Shown piece after piece: positions 25,287 through 33,149 of a stretch of 44,576 bases of DNA. Source of the stretch: OFTM291 sp041741375. Its GTDB lineage: Bacteria > Gemmatimonadota > Gemmatimonadetes > Gemmatimonadales > GWC2-71-9. The notes under the pieces are model-generated. The model had not been told where the DNA came from. It saw nothing but the letters and a program-made list of their open reading frames with translations, and ran no database searches. Each line of letters opens with the position of its first letter. Position 1 is the stretch's first letter. A program made the position numbers and the translations under genes. The stretch is taken from the NCBI GenBank assembly GCA_041741375.1, contig JBGSKF010000096.1, positions 1 to 44,576 on the forward strand, read 5' to 3'.

Positions 25287-26052
25287 TTCCCCTCCCCCCG
25301 CGCCTCCCGACGATTTCTTCGTCGGATACCACCCCGGAGCCCCGGACAGCCTGGCCCGATGGCTCCGGCAGCTCACGGCACTCCTTCTCACCGGAGTGAT
25401 CGTCCTGGCCTGGGCCGTGGCCGGGAGCCAGGACCTTCAGCCGGACACCGTCTACGCCTACCGGGAACCGGTGTCCTGGGAGGGACGGATCCGGGAACGA
25501 CCGTACCCCATGCTGGTGACGGAAACCCATGCGGGCGGCGTGTCACATATTCACCTGTCCGCTCCGGGGAAGTTCGGGGCCCAAGACCTGGCCCGAAACC
25601 GGGATGGCGAATACGTGTCGCTCCGGGGAGTGCGGATCGCCCGGGGAAACCAAACCATGGCCGAACTCGTTCCAGGGTCGATCGTTTCCGGCTCCGCGCC
25701 TCCCCGGACCGACCGTCGGATTCCAGACGTGGAGGAGTTGGGCCGCCGGACTCTCATCGGAGAGATTGTGGACTCGAAGTGCTTCCTCGGCGCCATGAAT
25801 CCGGGTATTTTGGAGACCCACCGGGGTTGCGCGATCCGATGCCTGAATGGCGGCATCCTCCCTCTGCTCGTGGTACGAGGTCCTGGAGAGTCGGAGTGGG
25901 AACTGATTCTGGTGGACCCGGACGGCGCCCCGGTGACCTCCGACATCTTCGCGCGGGCGGGCCTCCAGGTGCGCCTGACGGGTCAGGTGCAGCGGGAAGA
26001 CGACCTGTTCTTCTTCAAGGTGGATCCTACGACCTACGAGATCGCCCGATGA
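25276..26052 (+). CDS. membrane-anchored Cys/His protein of unknown function
   Basis: 258 residues. One transmembrane helix at 31-50, then a soluble domain of beta character. The conserved-looking core is IVDSKCFLGAMNPG (C169) followed by HRGCAIRCLNGG (H182, C185, C189), a possible metal or redox-centre ligand set. I do not recognise a characterised family. ATG 25276 lies inside the 3' end of the Rieske-fusion gene, and its TGA overlaps the acyltransferase ATG. Position between an electron-transfer protein and an N-acyltransferase hints at an accessory redox role (inference). Confidence 0.8.
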   Translation: MTPDSPPPAPPDDFFVGYHPGAPDSLARWLRQLTALLLTGVIVLAWAVAGSQDLQPDTVYAYREPVSWEGRIRERPYPMLVTETHAGGVSHIHLSAPGKFGAQDLARNRDGEYVSLRGVRIARGNQTMAELVPGSIVSGSAPPRTDRRIPDVEELGRRTLIGEIVDSKCFLGAMNPGILETHRGCAIRCLNGGILPLLVVRGPGESEWELILVDPDGAPVTSDIFARAGLQVRLTGQVQREDDLFFFKVDPTTYEIAR

Positions 26053-26870
26053 CCGGCGCCTCCAACCCGCGGCGCACCACCCCGATTCCCCCCGGTACGC
26101 TCGACTACCCCGGGAGCCCGGAGTCCCTGCCCACCGAGGAGATTGCCGCCGGCCGGTATCTCCTCCGGTTTGCACGCACCGCTGCGGAGCTGGACCGGCT
26201 TCTGCGACTCCGGTTCGAGGTGTTCAACCTTGAGCTCGGCGAAGGGCTCGACAGCGCCTACGCCACCGGACGGGACGAGGATGAACTCGACATCCATTTT
26301 CATCACCTGATGATCGAGAGCCGGGAGACGGGGGAGGTGGTCGGGACCTACCGGATGCAGACGGTGGAAATGGCGGAACGGCTGGGAGGGTTCTACTCCG
26401 CCGGAGAATTCGACCTCTCCGGAATTCCCGCCGAGGCCATGGCGCAGTCGGTCGAGATCGGCCGGGCCTGCGTGGCCAGGCCGCATCGGAATGGGAGAGT
26501 TCTCCATCTCCTCTGGCGCGGGTTGGCCACGTACCTCTCCTGGAACCGGAAGAGCCATCTGTTCGGGTGTTGTTCCCTCACCAGCCAGGATCCCGCGGTG
26601 GGTGAATCGGCGTACCGGTTTCTGCAGGACAAGGGGCTGGAGCACGACCGGATTCGCACCACCCCCTTGCCGGGCCTTGGGTGTGATGTCGCCGTGGGTA
26701 CCCCCCTCCCGGAGCCTCACATTCCGGCTCTGTTTCAGTCCTATCTCTCCCTGGGTGCCAAGATCTGCGGTCCTCCCGCCATCGACCGCCTCTTCAAGAC
26801 GATCGATTTCCTGGTGGTCCTGAACGCGGACGAACTGGACCCGCGTGTATTCCGGACCTTCTTTCGATGA
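26049..26870 (+). CDS. OlsB-like GNAT N-acyltransferase
   Basis: 273 residues of the hemolysin-like acetyltransferase family (Acetyltransf_5), which contains ornithine N-alpha-acyltransferase OlsB and long-chain N-acyl amino-acid synthases. Landmarks: LRFEVFNLELGEGL at 54-67, EVVGTYRMQT at 96-105 and SVEIGRACVARPHR at 134-147. In OlsB this domain moves a 3-hydroxyacyl chain from ACP to the amino group of ornithine, giving lyso-ornithine lipid. It directly precedes a PlsC/OlsA-like gene with ATGA overlap, the same OlsB-OlsA pairing as in ornithine-lipid synthesis. The amino-acid substrate is not determinable. Confidence 0.85.
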   Translation: MTGASNPRRTTPIPPGTLDYPGSPESLPTEEIAAGRYLLRFARTAAELDRLLRLRFEVFNLELGEGLDSAYATGRDEDELDIHFHHLMIESRETGEVVGTYRMQTVEMAERLGGFYSAGEFDLSGIPAEAMAQSVEIGRACVARPHRNGRVLHLLWRGLATYLSWNRKSHLFGCCSLTSQDPAVGESAYRFLQDKGLEHDRIRTTPLPGLGCDVAVGTPLPEPHIPALFQSYLSLGAKICGPPAIDRLFKTIDFLVVLNADELDPRVFRTFFR

Positions 26871-27736
26871 CGGCACGGACCGGATGGGTGACGGATTCCG
26901 GGGAGTTCCATGGCGGCGGGGAGGCCTCCCGGATCCCCTCGCCCGCAGCCGACCTCTCCATGGCCTGTCGCATTCGGCTTCTGATCCGTGGTGCGGGGAT
27001 CGGGCTCTGGACCACGGGCCTCTTTCTCGTCTGGGGCGTGGGGGCCCTTCCTCTCCTCGGGTCGGCCCGCCTCACCCGCGCCTGGCAGACGCGGATCGTG
27101 TGCCTCTGGGCCCGCGGCATGTGTGCCCTGCTCGGCATCCAGAGGCTGGTGGAGGGGCCGGCTCCCCGCCCGCCGTTCTTTCTGGTCAGCAATCATCTGT
27201 CGTATGTCGACATCCTGGTCCTCGCCGCCTCGGTGCGCGGCGTCTTCGTGTCCAAGAGCGAGGTCCGCCGGTGGCCGGGGATCGGCATGCTCGCCTCCAT
27301 CTTCGGCACCATCTTTCTGGACCGGACGCGCACCCGGGATGCGCTGCGCGTTCTGGAGACGTTCGACCGCGTCGTGGCGGCGGGGATCGGGGTGGTGGTC
27401 TTTCCCGAGGGAACCAGCACGGCGGGAGACCGGGTCGGCCCGTTTCACGCCGCGCTCCTCGAGTGGGCTGCGCGCCGTGACTTTCCGGTCCACACCGTGG
27501 CCCTCCGCTACGAGACAGCACCGCCCGATCCCCCGGCGCATGAGGCCATCTGCTGGTGGGGCGACATGGCCTTCCTCCCTCATGTGGCCCGGTTGTGCAC
27601 CCTGCGCCGGAGCCGGGCCACGGTCCGGTTTGCCCCCGAGGCGATCCGCCGGCCGGACCGCCGCGCCCTGGCGGACGAGGCGCGCTCGGCGGTGCTCGCC
27701 CGCTTCCACCCGGTCGTGACCCCGGAGCTGCTGTGA
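26867..27736 (+). CDS. PlsC/OlsA-like acyltransferase
   Basis: 289 residues. The acyltransferase motifs are NHLSYVD (H110-x4-D115) and FPEGTST at 179-185; a hydrophobic segment near 44-66 anchors it to the inner membrane. The family transfers a fatty acyl chain to a hydroxyl, either of lysophosphatidate or, for OlsA, of lyso-ornithine lipid. Overlap with the OlsB-like gene (ATGA) and the next gene (GTGA) supports the aminolipid role. A second, more distant PlsC at 43432 is a candidate for ordinary phospholipid synthesis. Confidence 0.88.
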   Translation: MTARTGWVTDSGEFHGGGEASRIPSPAADLSMACRIRLLIRGAGIGLWTTGLFLVWGVGALPLLGSARLTRAWQTRIVCLWARGMCALLGIQRLVEGPAPRPPFFLVSNHLSYVDILVLAASVRGVFVSKSEVRRWPGIGMLASIFGTIFLDRTRTRDALRVLETFDRVVAAGIGVVVFPEGTSTAGDRVGPFHAALLEWAARRDFPVHTVALRYETAPPDPPAHEAICWWGDMAFLPHVARLCTLRRSRATVRFAPEAIRRPDRRALADEARSAVLARFHPVVTPELL

Positions 27737-28248
27737 CAGATCGGTCCTGGCCCGCCCTCGAGGGGAACATGCATTTCCTGCTCCAGGGCGTCTCCCTGCT
27801 GGAGCGACTGGGCGATGCGCCGTACACCTCCACGGTGGGCCGCCACTCCCCGGTGGGTGCCCAGTACCGCCATGTGCTGGAGCACTATCAGTGCCTCCTC
27901 GCGGGACTCGACGGCGGGTGTGTTGATTACGACGCCCGGGCGCGGGATCCCCTGATCGAGCGGGACCGGGGCCATGCCCTGCGGACCACCCACGATCTGC
28001 TTCAGACGATTGCCTCCCTGCCCTCGGACCCCGACCTCTCCCTCGAGGTGCAGATGGACTGCGGAGGGGGCGGGACCTGTCCCGAATGGTCTCGCTCCTC
28101 GCTCGGCCGGGAACTGCAGTTCCTGGCGAGCCACACGGTGCATCACTACGCCCTCATCGCCCTCCTGCTCGAAGCGCAGGGCGAGGAAGTCCCCACCGAT
28201 TTCGGAGTGGCCCCCTCGACGCTGACCCACCAGCGCGCCGGGCGGTGA
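27733..28248 (+). CDS. DinB-like four-helix-bundle protein
   Basis: 171 residues from GTG 27733, overlapping the previous TGA. The pattern of His residues (QYRHVLEHYQ near 45-54 and ASHTVHHYALIAL near 133-145) is that of DinB/YfiT-like metal-binding four-helix bundles, some of which are thiol-dependent transferases. Role in the lipid unit is unknown. Two Cys pairs occur in the middle (CVDYD, CGGGGTC). Confidence 0.78.
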   Translation: MTDRSWPALEGNMHFLLQGVSLLERLGDAPYTSTVGRHSPVGAQYRHVLEHYQCLLAGLDGGCVDYDARARDPLIERDRGHALRTTHDLLQTIASLPSDPDLSLEVQMDCGGGGTCPEWSRSSLGRELQFLASHTVHHYALIALLLEAQGEEVPTDFGVAPSTLTHQRAGR

Positions 28249-28970
28249 TGTGCACGCTGAGCTGGGTCCGCCTCTCGCCCGCACAATACAGCGCCTTCTT
28301 CAACCGCGACGAGCAGCGTTCCCGGTCCCCCGGGCATCCCCCTCGTCTCGGGGTCACGGACGGAATCCCGTGGATCGCGCCGATCGACGGCGAGGCGGGA
28401 GGAACCTGGATCGGCGTGAACGGCCACGGCATCACCCTGGCGCTGCTCAACCGATATGCGGATACTCCTCATGAGATCCCGGGTTCTCCGGTCAGCCGGG
28501 GGTTGCTGGTGCGCGATCTGCTCGACACCCCCAACCCCGAGACTCTGGACCGTCGCCTCGCCACCGCATCCCTCCAATCCTATCTCCCATTCACCCTCGT
28601 TCTGCTGGCCCCGGAGCACCCGGCGCGCGTCCACGAGTGGGATGGCACCACCCTCGTCACCATTGCCGTGCCCGGAAGTGGACTGCTGCGCACCAGTTCC
28701 GGCGTGGACCAGACGGGGGCGGAGCAGAACCGGCACCGCCTCTTCGAGGCTCACCCTCCCACTCCGGATGCCCTGGCGGAGGTGCACCGCAGCCACGACC
28801 CGGCCCCCGGCGCCCTCTCGGTGTGCATGCACCGGTCCGACGCAATGACGGTCAGTTTCGCCCGAGTGGATGTCACCCCGGGTGAGGTGGTCATGCGGTA
28901 CGCCCCCGGTCCCCCCTGCACCACTCCGGTGACGGAAGGACTCACCCTCGCCCGGCTGCCCGTGACATGA
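28248..28970 (+). CDS. NRDE-family (TANGO2-like) protein
   Basis: 240 residues. Starts MCTLSW and carries the FNRDE motif at 18-22, the hallmark of the NRDE/TANGO2 family. Cys2 would become N-terminal after Met removal, as in Ntn-hydrolase folds. Eukaryotic TANGO2 has been linked to acyl-CoA/lipid homeostasis and haem trafficking, and both would fit a unit with acyltransferases and a haem-binding reductase; this is inference. Start overlaps the previous stop (TGATG). Confidence 0.88.
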   Translation: MCTLSWVRLSPAQYSAFFNRDEQRSRSPGHPPRLGVTDGIPWIAPIDGEAGGTWIGVNGHGITLALLNRYADTPHEIPGSPVSRGLLVRDLLDTPNPETLDRRLATASLQSYLPFTLVLLAPEHPARVHEWDGTTLVTIAVPGSGLLRTSSGVDQTGAEQNRHRLFEAHPPTPDALAEVHRSHDPAPGALSVCMHRSDAMTVSFARVDVTPGEVVMRYAPGPPCTTPVTEGLTLARLPVT

Positions 28971-31585
28971 CCGAGGCTCTCGACCCGAACGACCAATCCC
29001 CCCGGCGTCTCTCGCCGTGGGTGATCCTGTCGGCGCTCTATCTGCTGGTCCTCGGCGCCTCCCACGTGGCACGGCGGCTCGACCCGTGGGAGCCCCAGCC
29101 CGCCCCGGACGAGAGGTCCATGCAGCTCCGGACGGTGTCGGGAGACCGGGAGCGGAGCGGCACCATCCGCTTCGTGTGGCGCGAGTCGGGGAACCCCGAG
29201 GGTCCGGTCGTCATCCTCCTCCATGGGAGTCCCGGCAGCAACAACGAGGTCAAGGATCTGGGTGCCTACCTGGAACCCCGCTACCGGGTGATCGCCCCCG
29301 ACCTCCCGGGGTTCGGAGCCTCATCCCACCGCATTCCCGATTACTCCTTCCACGCCCACGCCCGGTATCTGCTCCAGCTCCTCGACTCCCTACAGATCCC
29401 CGACGCCCACTGGGTCGGCTTCAGCATGGGAGGAGGGGTCATCCTGAGTGCGGCGGATCTGGCCCCGGATCGCATCCGGTCGCTGGTCCTGCTCTCGGCG
29501 CTCGGCACCCAGGAGTTCGAGCTCCTCGGCGACTATTGGCTGAACCACGCCATCCATGGGTTGCAGCTGGCGGGTCTCTGGCTCCTCCGCGAGGCGGTGC
29601 CGCACTTCGGAGCGTGGGATCCCTCCTTTCTCGGGGTGGCCTACGCCCGCAACTTCTACGACTCCGACCAGCGTCCCCTCCGCCGCATCCTGCAGGAGTA
29701 CCAGGGCCCCGCCTTCATCATCCAGGGAGAGCGAGACGACCTGGTACCCAAGGAGGCGGCCCTCGAAAGCCACCGGCTGGTGCCCCAGAGTGAGCTGCTC
29801 ATGCTCGAGGGCAATCACTTCATGACCTTCCAGCGGCCCGGGGACCTGGCTCCGCCACTCCTCTCCTTCCTCGCGCGAGTCGATGGCGGCGTTGCACCCA
29901 CCCGGGCCTCCGCCCCGGCGGAACGGGTCGCGGCCGCGGAAGCCCCCTTCACCCGCGCGATGATTCCGCGGGCGACCGGCCTCGCCCTGAGCGTGCTTCT
30001 CCTGCTCCTGGCCGCCACCACCCTGGTGAGCGAGGATCTGACCTGCATTGGCGCCGGTCTCCTGGTGGCGCGGGGGACCGTGGCCTTCCTTCCCGCCACG
30101 ATCGCGTGCATCATCGGCATCGTCGCGGGCGACCTCCTCCTCTTCGCGGCGGGTCGTTTCCTCGGGCGGCCGGCCCTCCCCTATCCCCCGCTCTCCTGGA
30201 TCGTGAAGCCGGCGGATGTGCGCCGCGCCTCCGAGTGGTTCGCCCGCCGGGGGCCCTGGATCATCCTCGCCACCCGCTTTCTTCCGGGCACCCGGCTCCC
30301 CACCTATGTGGCGGCAGGCATCCTGCGGACCCGGGCCCTGACCTTCGCCGGGGTCTTCCTTCTGGCGGCCGTTCTCTGGACCCCGGCGCTGGTCGGGCTC
30401 GCCGCCGTGTTCGGAAACCAGGTCGGTCACCTGCTCCAGACCTATCGCACGTTTGCAGGAGAGGCCCTCCTGATCCTCGGGGTGGTTCTCTTTGCCCTGC
30501 TCCGGATCGGCATCCCCCTCTGCTCCTTCCGGGGCCGGCGGCTGCTCCTCTCCCGCTGGTACCGGATCACCCGCTGGGAGTTCTGGCCCCGCACCGTGCT
30601 CTACGCCCCTATCGCCCTCTACATCGTCGGGCTGGCCCTGCGGCACCGCGGATTGCTGCTCCTCACCGCCGTGAACCCCGGAATGCCGGGGGGCGGTTTC
30701 GTGGGAGAACGGAAAAACGAGATCCTCCAGCGGCTGGCCGGAGCGGGAGACGCGGTTCCCCCCTGGCGCCTGCTGCCCCGGGAACCGGCGGCGGCACTCG
30801 ACGCGATCCGCGCCTTTCAGGCCGGGCACCACCTCGCATTCCCTCTGGTGCTCAAGCCGAACATCGGCGAGCGGGGAGCCGGGGTCCAGATTATCCACTC
30901 CCCGGCCGAGGCCGAGGAGTATCTGCACGAGGCCAACGGAGAGGTCCTGGCCCAGGCCTTCGTCGAGGGAATCGAGTTCGGCGTGTTCTGGTATCGCTAC
31001 CCCCACGAGGCGGAGGGACGGATCTTCAGCATCACCGAGAAGCGCTTCCCCGCCGTGACCGGGGATGGAACCCGCACGCTCGAGGCGCTGATCCTCAACG
31101 ATCCCCGCGCGGTGATGATGGCTCCCACCTATCTGGCGCGCCACGCAGCACAACTGGATACAATCCCCGCCGCGGGAGCCGTCGTCCCCCTGGTCGAGAT
31201 CGGGACTCATTCCCGGGGGGCGGTGTTCCACGACGGGACCGCCCTGCGGACGCGGGAACTGGAGGCGGAGATCAACCGGCTGAGTCGCAGCTTCGACGGC
31301 TTCTACTTCGGGCGCTTCGATCTCCGGGTCCCCTCGATCGAGGATTTCCAGGCGGGACGCCACCTCCGGATCATCGAACTCAACGGGGCCACCGCCGAGG
31401 CGACCAGCATCTATGATCCCGCCCATCGGGTGTGGACCGCCTGGAAGACCCTCGCCACCCAGTGGCGCATCCTGTTCGAGATCGCCGCGGCCAACCGGGC
31501 GGCGGGAACGGCCCCGGCCACGGCCCGGGAGATGAGAGAGCTCTTCCGCGCCCACCGCGAGGCCCAACGGGGGCACGTTACATGA
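28967..31585 (+). CDS. triple fusion: alpha/beta hydrolase, DedA (VTT) membrane domain, ATP-grasp ligase
   Basis: 872 residues. After an N-terminal anchor helix (18-34) comes an alpha/beta hydrolase: HGSPG at 86-90, nucleophile S153 in GFSMGG, acid D258, H284. Residues 335-520 are a DedA/SNARE-associated (VTT) domain with GDLLLFAAGRFLG (388-400) and RFLPGTRLPTYVAAG (437-451), a fold tied to lipid flipping. Another helix near 545-557 precedes an ATP-grasp domain: K630, GERGAGV (634-640), FDLRV with D785 and IIELNG with E804 and N806. It could release, flip and ligate an acyl-amino-acid head group. The last gene of the unit; its TGA opens a TGAAGTG heptamer array. Confidence 0.9.
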   Translation: MTEALDPNDQSPRRLSPWVILSALYLLVLGASHVARRLDPWEPQPAPDERSMQLRTVSGDRERSGTIRFVWRESGNPEGPVVILLHGSPGSNNEVKDLGAYLEPRYRVIAPDLPGFGASSHRIPDYSFHAHARYLLQLLDSLQIPDAHWVGFSMGGGVILSAADLAPDRIRSLVLLSALGTQEFELLGDYWLNHAIHGLQLAGLWLLREAVPHFGAWDPSFLGVAYARNFYDSDQRPLRRILQEYQGPAFIIQGERDDLVPKEAALESHRLVPQSELLMLEGNHFMTFQRPGDLAPPLLSFLARVDGGVAPTRASAPAERVAAAEAPFTRAMIPRATGLALSVLLLLLAATTLVSEDLTCIGAGLLVARGTVAFLPATIACIIGIVAGDLLLFAAGRFLGRPALPYPPLSWIVKPADVRRASEWFARRGPWIILATRFLPGTRLPTYVAAGILRTRALTFAGVFLLAAVLWTPALVGLAAVFGNQVGHLLQTYRTFAGEALLILGVVLFALLRIGIPLCSFRGRRLLLSRWYRITRWEFWPRTVLYAPIALYIVGLALRHRGLLLLTAVNPGMPGGGFVGERKNEILQRLAGAGDAVPPWRLLPREPAAALDAIRAFQAGHHLAFPLVLKPNIGERGAGVQIIHSPAEAEEYLHEANGEVLAQAFVEGIEFGVFWYRYPHEAEGRIFSITEKRFPAVTGDGTRTLEALILNDPRAVMMAPTYLARHAAQLDTIPAAGAVVPLVEIGTHSRGAVFHDGTALRTRELEAEINRLSRSFDGFYFGRFDLRVPSIEDFQAGRHLRIIELNGATAEATSIYDPAHRVWTAWKTLATQWRILFEIAAANRAAGTAPATAREMRELFRAHREAQRGHVT

Positions 31586-31617
31586 AGTGTGAAGTTCGAA
31601 GTTGAAAGTTTGAAGGA
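31583..31617 (+). repeat. heptamer array TGAAGTG opening at a stop codon
   Basis: Units TGAAGTG, TGAAGTT, CGAAGTT, GAAAGTT, TGAAGGA. The first TGA is the stop codon of the triple-fusion gene. An inverted array (ACTTCAC type) lies at 31980-32007. Confidence 0.85.
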
Positions 31618-31930
31618 GGGGTGTTCGCGAACGGCCCTACGACCCGTCGTCCGGGTCCTGATGCACATGGAACCGCCTCAACGCAAGGGCGCCGGGACGC
31701 CGGGGCGCAACGGTGCTGGGCGCCCACGAAGGGATCCCCATCGGACGCGCACGGGGGTGAAGCCATTGCGATCCCTGGTGAGGGGGCATCTCCGCGCTTC
31801 GGCCATGCCGTGTGCACGGGGATTGGAGAAGAACCGAAGTTCGAACCTGGGCGCCCTGAGTTGATTGGTTTTTGCCGAGCAACGGGAATACCATTCCGGG
31901 CGACGGGAAGTACTCCCGCGACGGTCTCAG

Positions 31931-31951
31931 ATCCCTCGTTTCACTCGGGAT
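31931..31951. repeat. ATCCC...GGGAT hairpin
   Basis: ATCCCTCGTTTCACTCGGGAT can form a 5-bp stem and is followed by GAC. It is similar to the widely scattered TCCCTCG...CGGGATGAC intergenic repeats of environmental bacteria. Only one copy is in this window. Confidence 0.45.
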
Positions 31952-31979
31952 GACTCCAGGGCATGAGGGAACGGTCCCT

Positions 31980-32007
31980 ACTTCACACTTCTAACTTCGA
32001 ACTTCCC
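31980..32007 (-). repeat. heptamer array ACTTCAC abutting a start codon
   Basis: ACTTCAC, ACTTCTA, ACTTCGA, ACTTCCC run directly into the ATG at 32008. The array occupies the place where a ribosome binding site would be, so no Shine-Dalgarno sequence is visible. Confidence 0.8.
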
Positions 32008-33111
32008 ATGACTTGGCACGATCTGGGCGCAGTCAACGAACTCGCCACCACCCCCCTCCGGCAGGTCCTGGTGGGCCGGACCCGGCTCGCCATCACCCAC
32101 CACGCGGGCGAGTTCGGCGTCCTGTCCGGGGTGTGCAATCACGTCGGGGGCCCCCTCGGCGAGGGGCGCCTCGACGGGGAATATGTGGTGTGCCCCTGGC
32201 ACCACTGGAAGTACCACTGCCGCACCGGACACGGGGAACCGGGATTCGAGGCCGACGCCGTCCCGAGCTATACGACGCGGATCGAGGGTGGTCACCTCTG
32301 GGTCGATCTCGCCTCCGCCACTCCCCGGAGCAAGGCCCCCCACGCCCCGCACCCCCTGGCCCGTCCCGTGGTTCGCACCGACGGCCCGATCCGGGTGGCG
32401 GGCATCTCGACCACGGGGCTCGACCCGGCATGGCCGCGGGTGTCGACCTCGGAGTTTCTTCTGGAGCACGCCCTGGCCCACGCTCAATCCGCCCTGGGAG
32501 CCGAGACCACGCTTCTCCGGCTCTCGGAATTGAAGTTCAGACACTGTGAGGGATACTACTCCACCTCCGCACGAGCCTGCACCTGGCCCTGCTCGATCAC
32601 CCAGATGGACCCCAGCGACCAGATGGATCAGGTCTACGAGGCGGTGGTCCATTGGGCGGACGTGGTGCTGGTCGCCACGCCGATCCGGTGGGGGGCGCCG
32701 AGTTCCCTCTACTTCCGGATGGCCGAGCGGATGAACTGCATCCAGAACCAGATCACTCTCCGGGACAAGGTTCTGATCCAGCGCAAGACGGCGGGATTCA
32801 TCATCACCGGGGGCCAGGACAACGTGCAGGGGGTGGCGGGTCAGATGATGACCTTTTTCGGCGAGCTCGGCTTTCACCTTCCGCAGTTCCCGTTCATCGC
32901 GCATTCACGGGGATGGACGGCGGAAGACATGGAACGGAACGTGACCCAGGTGCGGGAGAGCCGCGACCTGCGGCGGGGGGCCGAGGAGCTGGCGGAGCGC
33001 GCCGTGACCCTGGCAGCGACGCTCTTGGAGCATGAAGACGCCGAGCACGTGTGCCGTGGGGGACGGAAGGCGCAGCGGCTGGACACGGAAAGTGTGAAGT
33101 CTGAAGTGTGA
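32008..33111 (+). CDS. Rieske [2Fe-2S] domain fused to an NADPH-dependent FMN-reductase/flavodoxin-like domain
   Basis: 367 residues. The N-terminal 105 residues are a Rieske domain with C43-x-H45 and C62-x-x-H65 (CNHVGGPLGEG, CPWHHWKYH). Residues about 128-335 are a flavodoxin-like domain of NADPH-dependent FMN reductases, with CEGYYSTSARACTWPC (C180, C191, C195) and WADVVLVATPIRWGAPSS. It would pass electrons from NAD(P)H via FMN to a Rieske cluster. ATG 32008 was chosen at the start of family similarity; an upstream ATG at 31963 would read through repeats. It could be the soluble partner of the membrane Rieske fusion at 24249 (inference). The C-terminus SVKSEV is repeat-encoded. Confidence 0.85.
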   Translation: MTWHDLGAVNELATTPLRQVLVGRTRLAITHHAGEFGVLSGVCNHVGGPLGEGRLDGEYVVCPWHHWKYHCRTGHGEPGFEADAVPSYTTRIEGGHLWVDLASATPRSKAPHAPHPLARPVVRTDGPIRVAGISTTGLDPAWPRVSTSEFLLEHALAHAQSALGAETTLLRLSELKFRHCEGYYSTSARACTWPCSITQMDPSDQMDQVYEAVVHWADVVLVATPIRWGAPSSLYFRMAERMNCIQNQITLRDKVLIQRKTAGFIITGGQDNVQGVAGQMMTFFGELGFHLPQFPFIAHSRGWTAEDMERNVTQVRESRDLRRGAEELAERAVTLAATLLEHEDAEHVCRGGRKAQRLDTESVKSEV

Positions 33112-33122
33112 CGGTCGAAGGA
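33088..33122 (+). repeat. heptamer array at the Rieske/FMN-reductase gene end
   Basis: GAAAGTG, TGAAGTC, TGAAGTG, TGACGGT, CGAAGGA with 7-nt period. The TGA stop at 33109-33111 is in the fourth unit. An inverted GGACTTCACACCTTTA lies 15 bp further on, just after the stop of the converging gene. Confidence 0.8.
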
Positions 33123-33149
33123 GAACGGGGACGTTTGGACTTCACACCT

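Larger units (their letters stand above)
31586..32007. other. intergenic region of 422 bp bounded by inverted heptamer arrays
   Basis: No ORF with support. The interior has CGCAAGGGCGCCGGGACGCC-like short repeats near 31680-31710 and a small hairpin repeat at 31931-31951. The outward ends are inverted copies of the same 7-nt repeat, giving the region a mobile-element-like outline without any transposase. Confidence 0.6.

Noticed and set aside
29390..31576. 728-codon minus-strand ORF
   Set aside because: Antisense shadow of the hydrolase-DedA-ATP-grasp fusion.
31589..31864. Short plus-strand ORFs in the spacer after the fusion gene
   Set aside because: Start inside the TGAAGTG array; no ribosome site, no motif.
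31586..32007. Insertion sequence or MITE
   Set aside because: Inverted ends exist, but no transposase, no target-site duplication and no second copy can be seen; kept only as a question.
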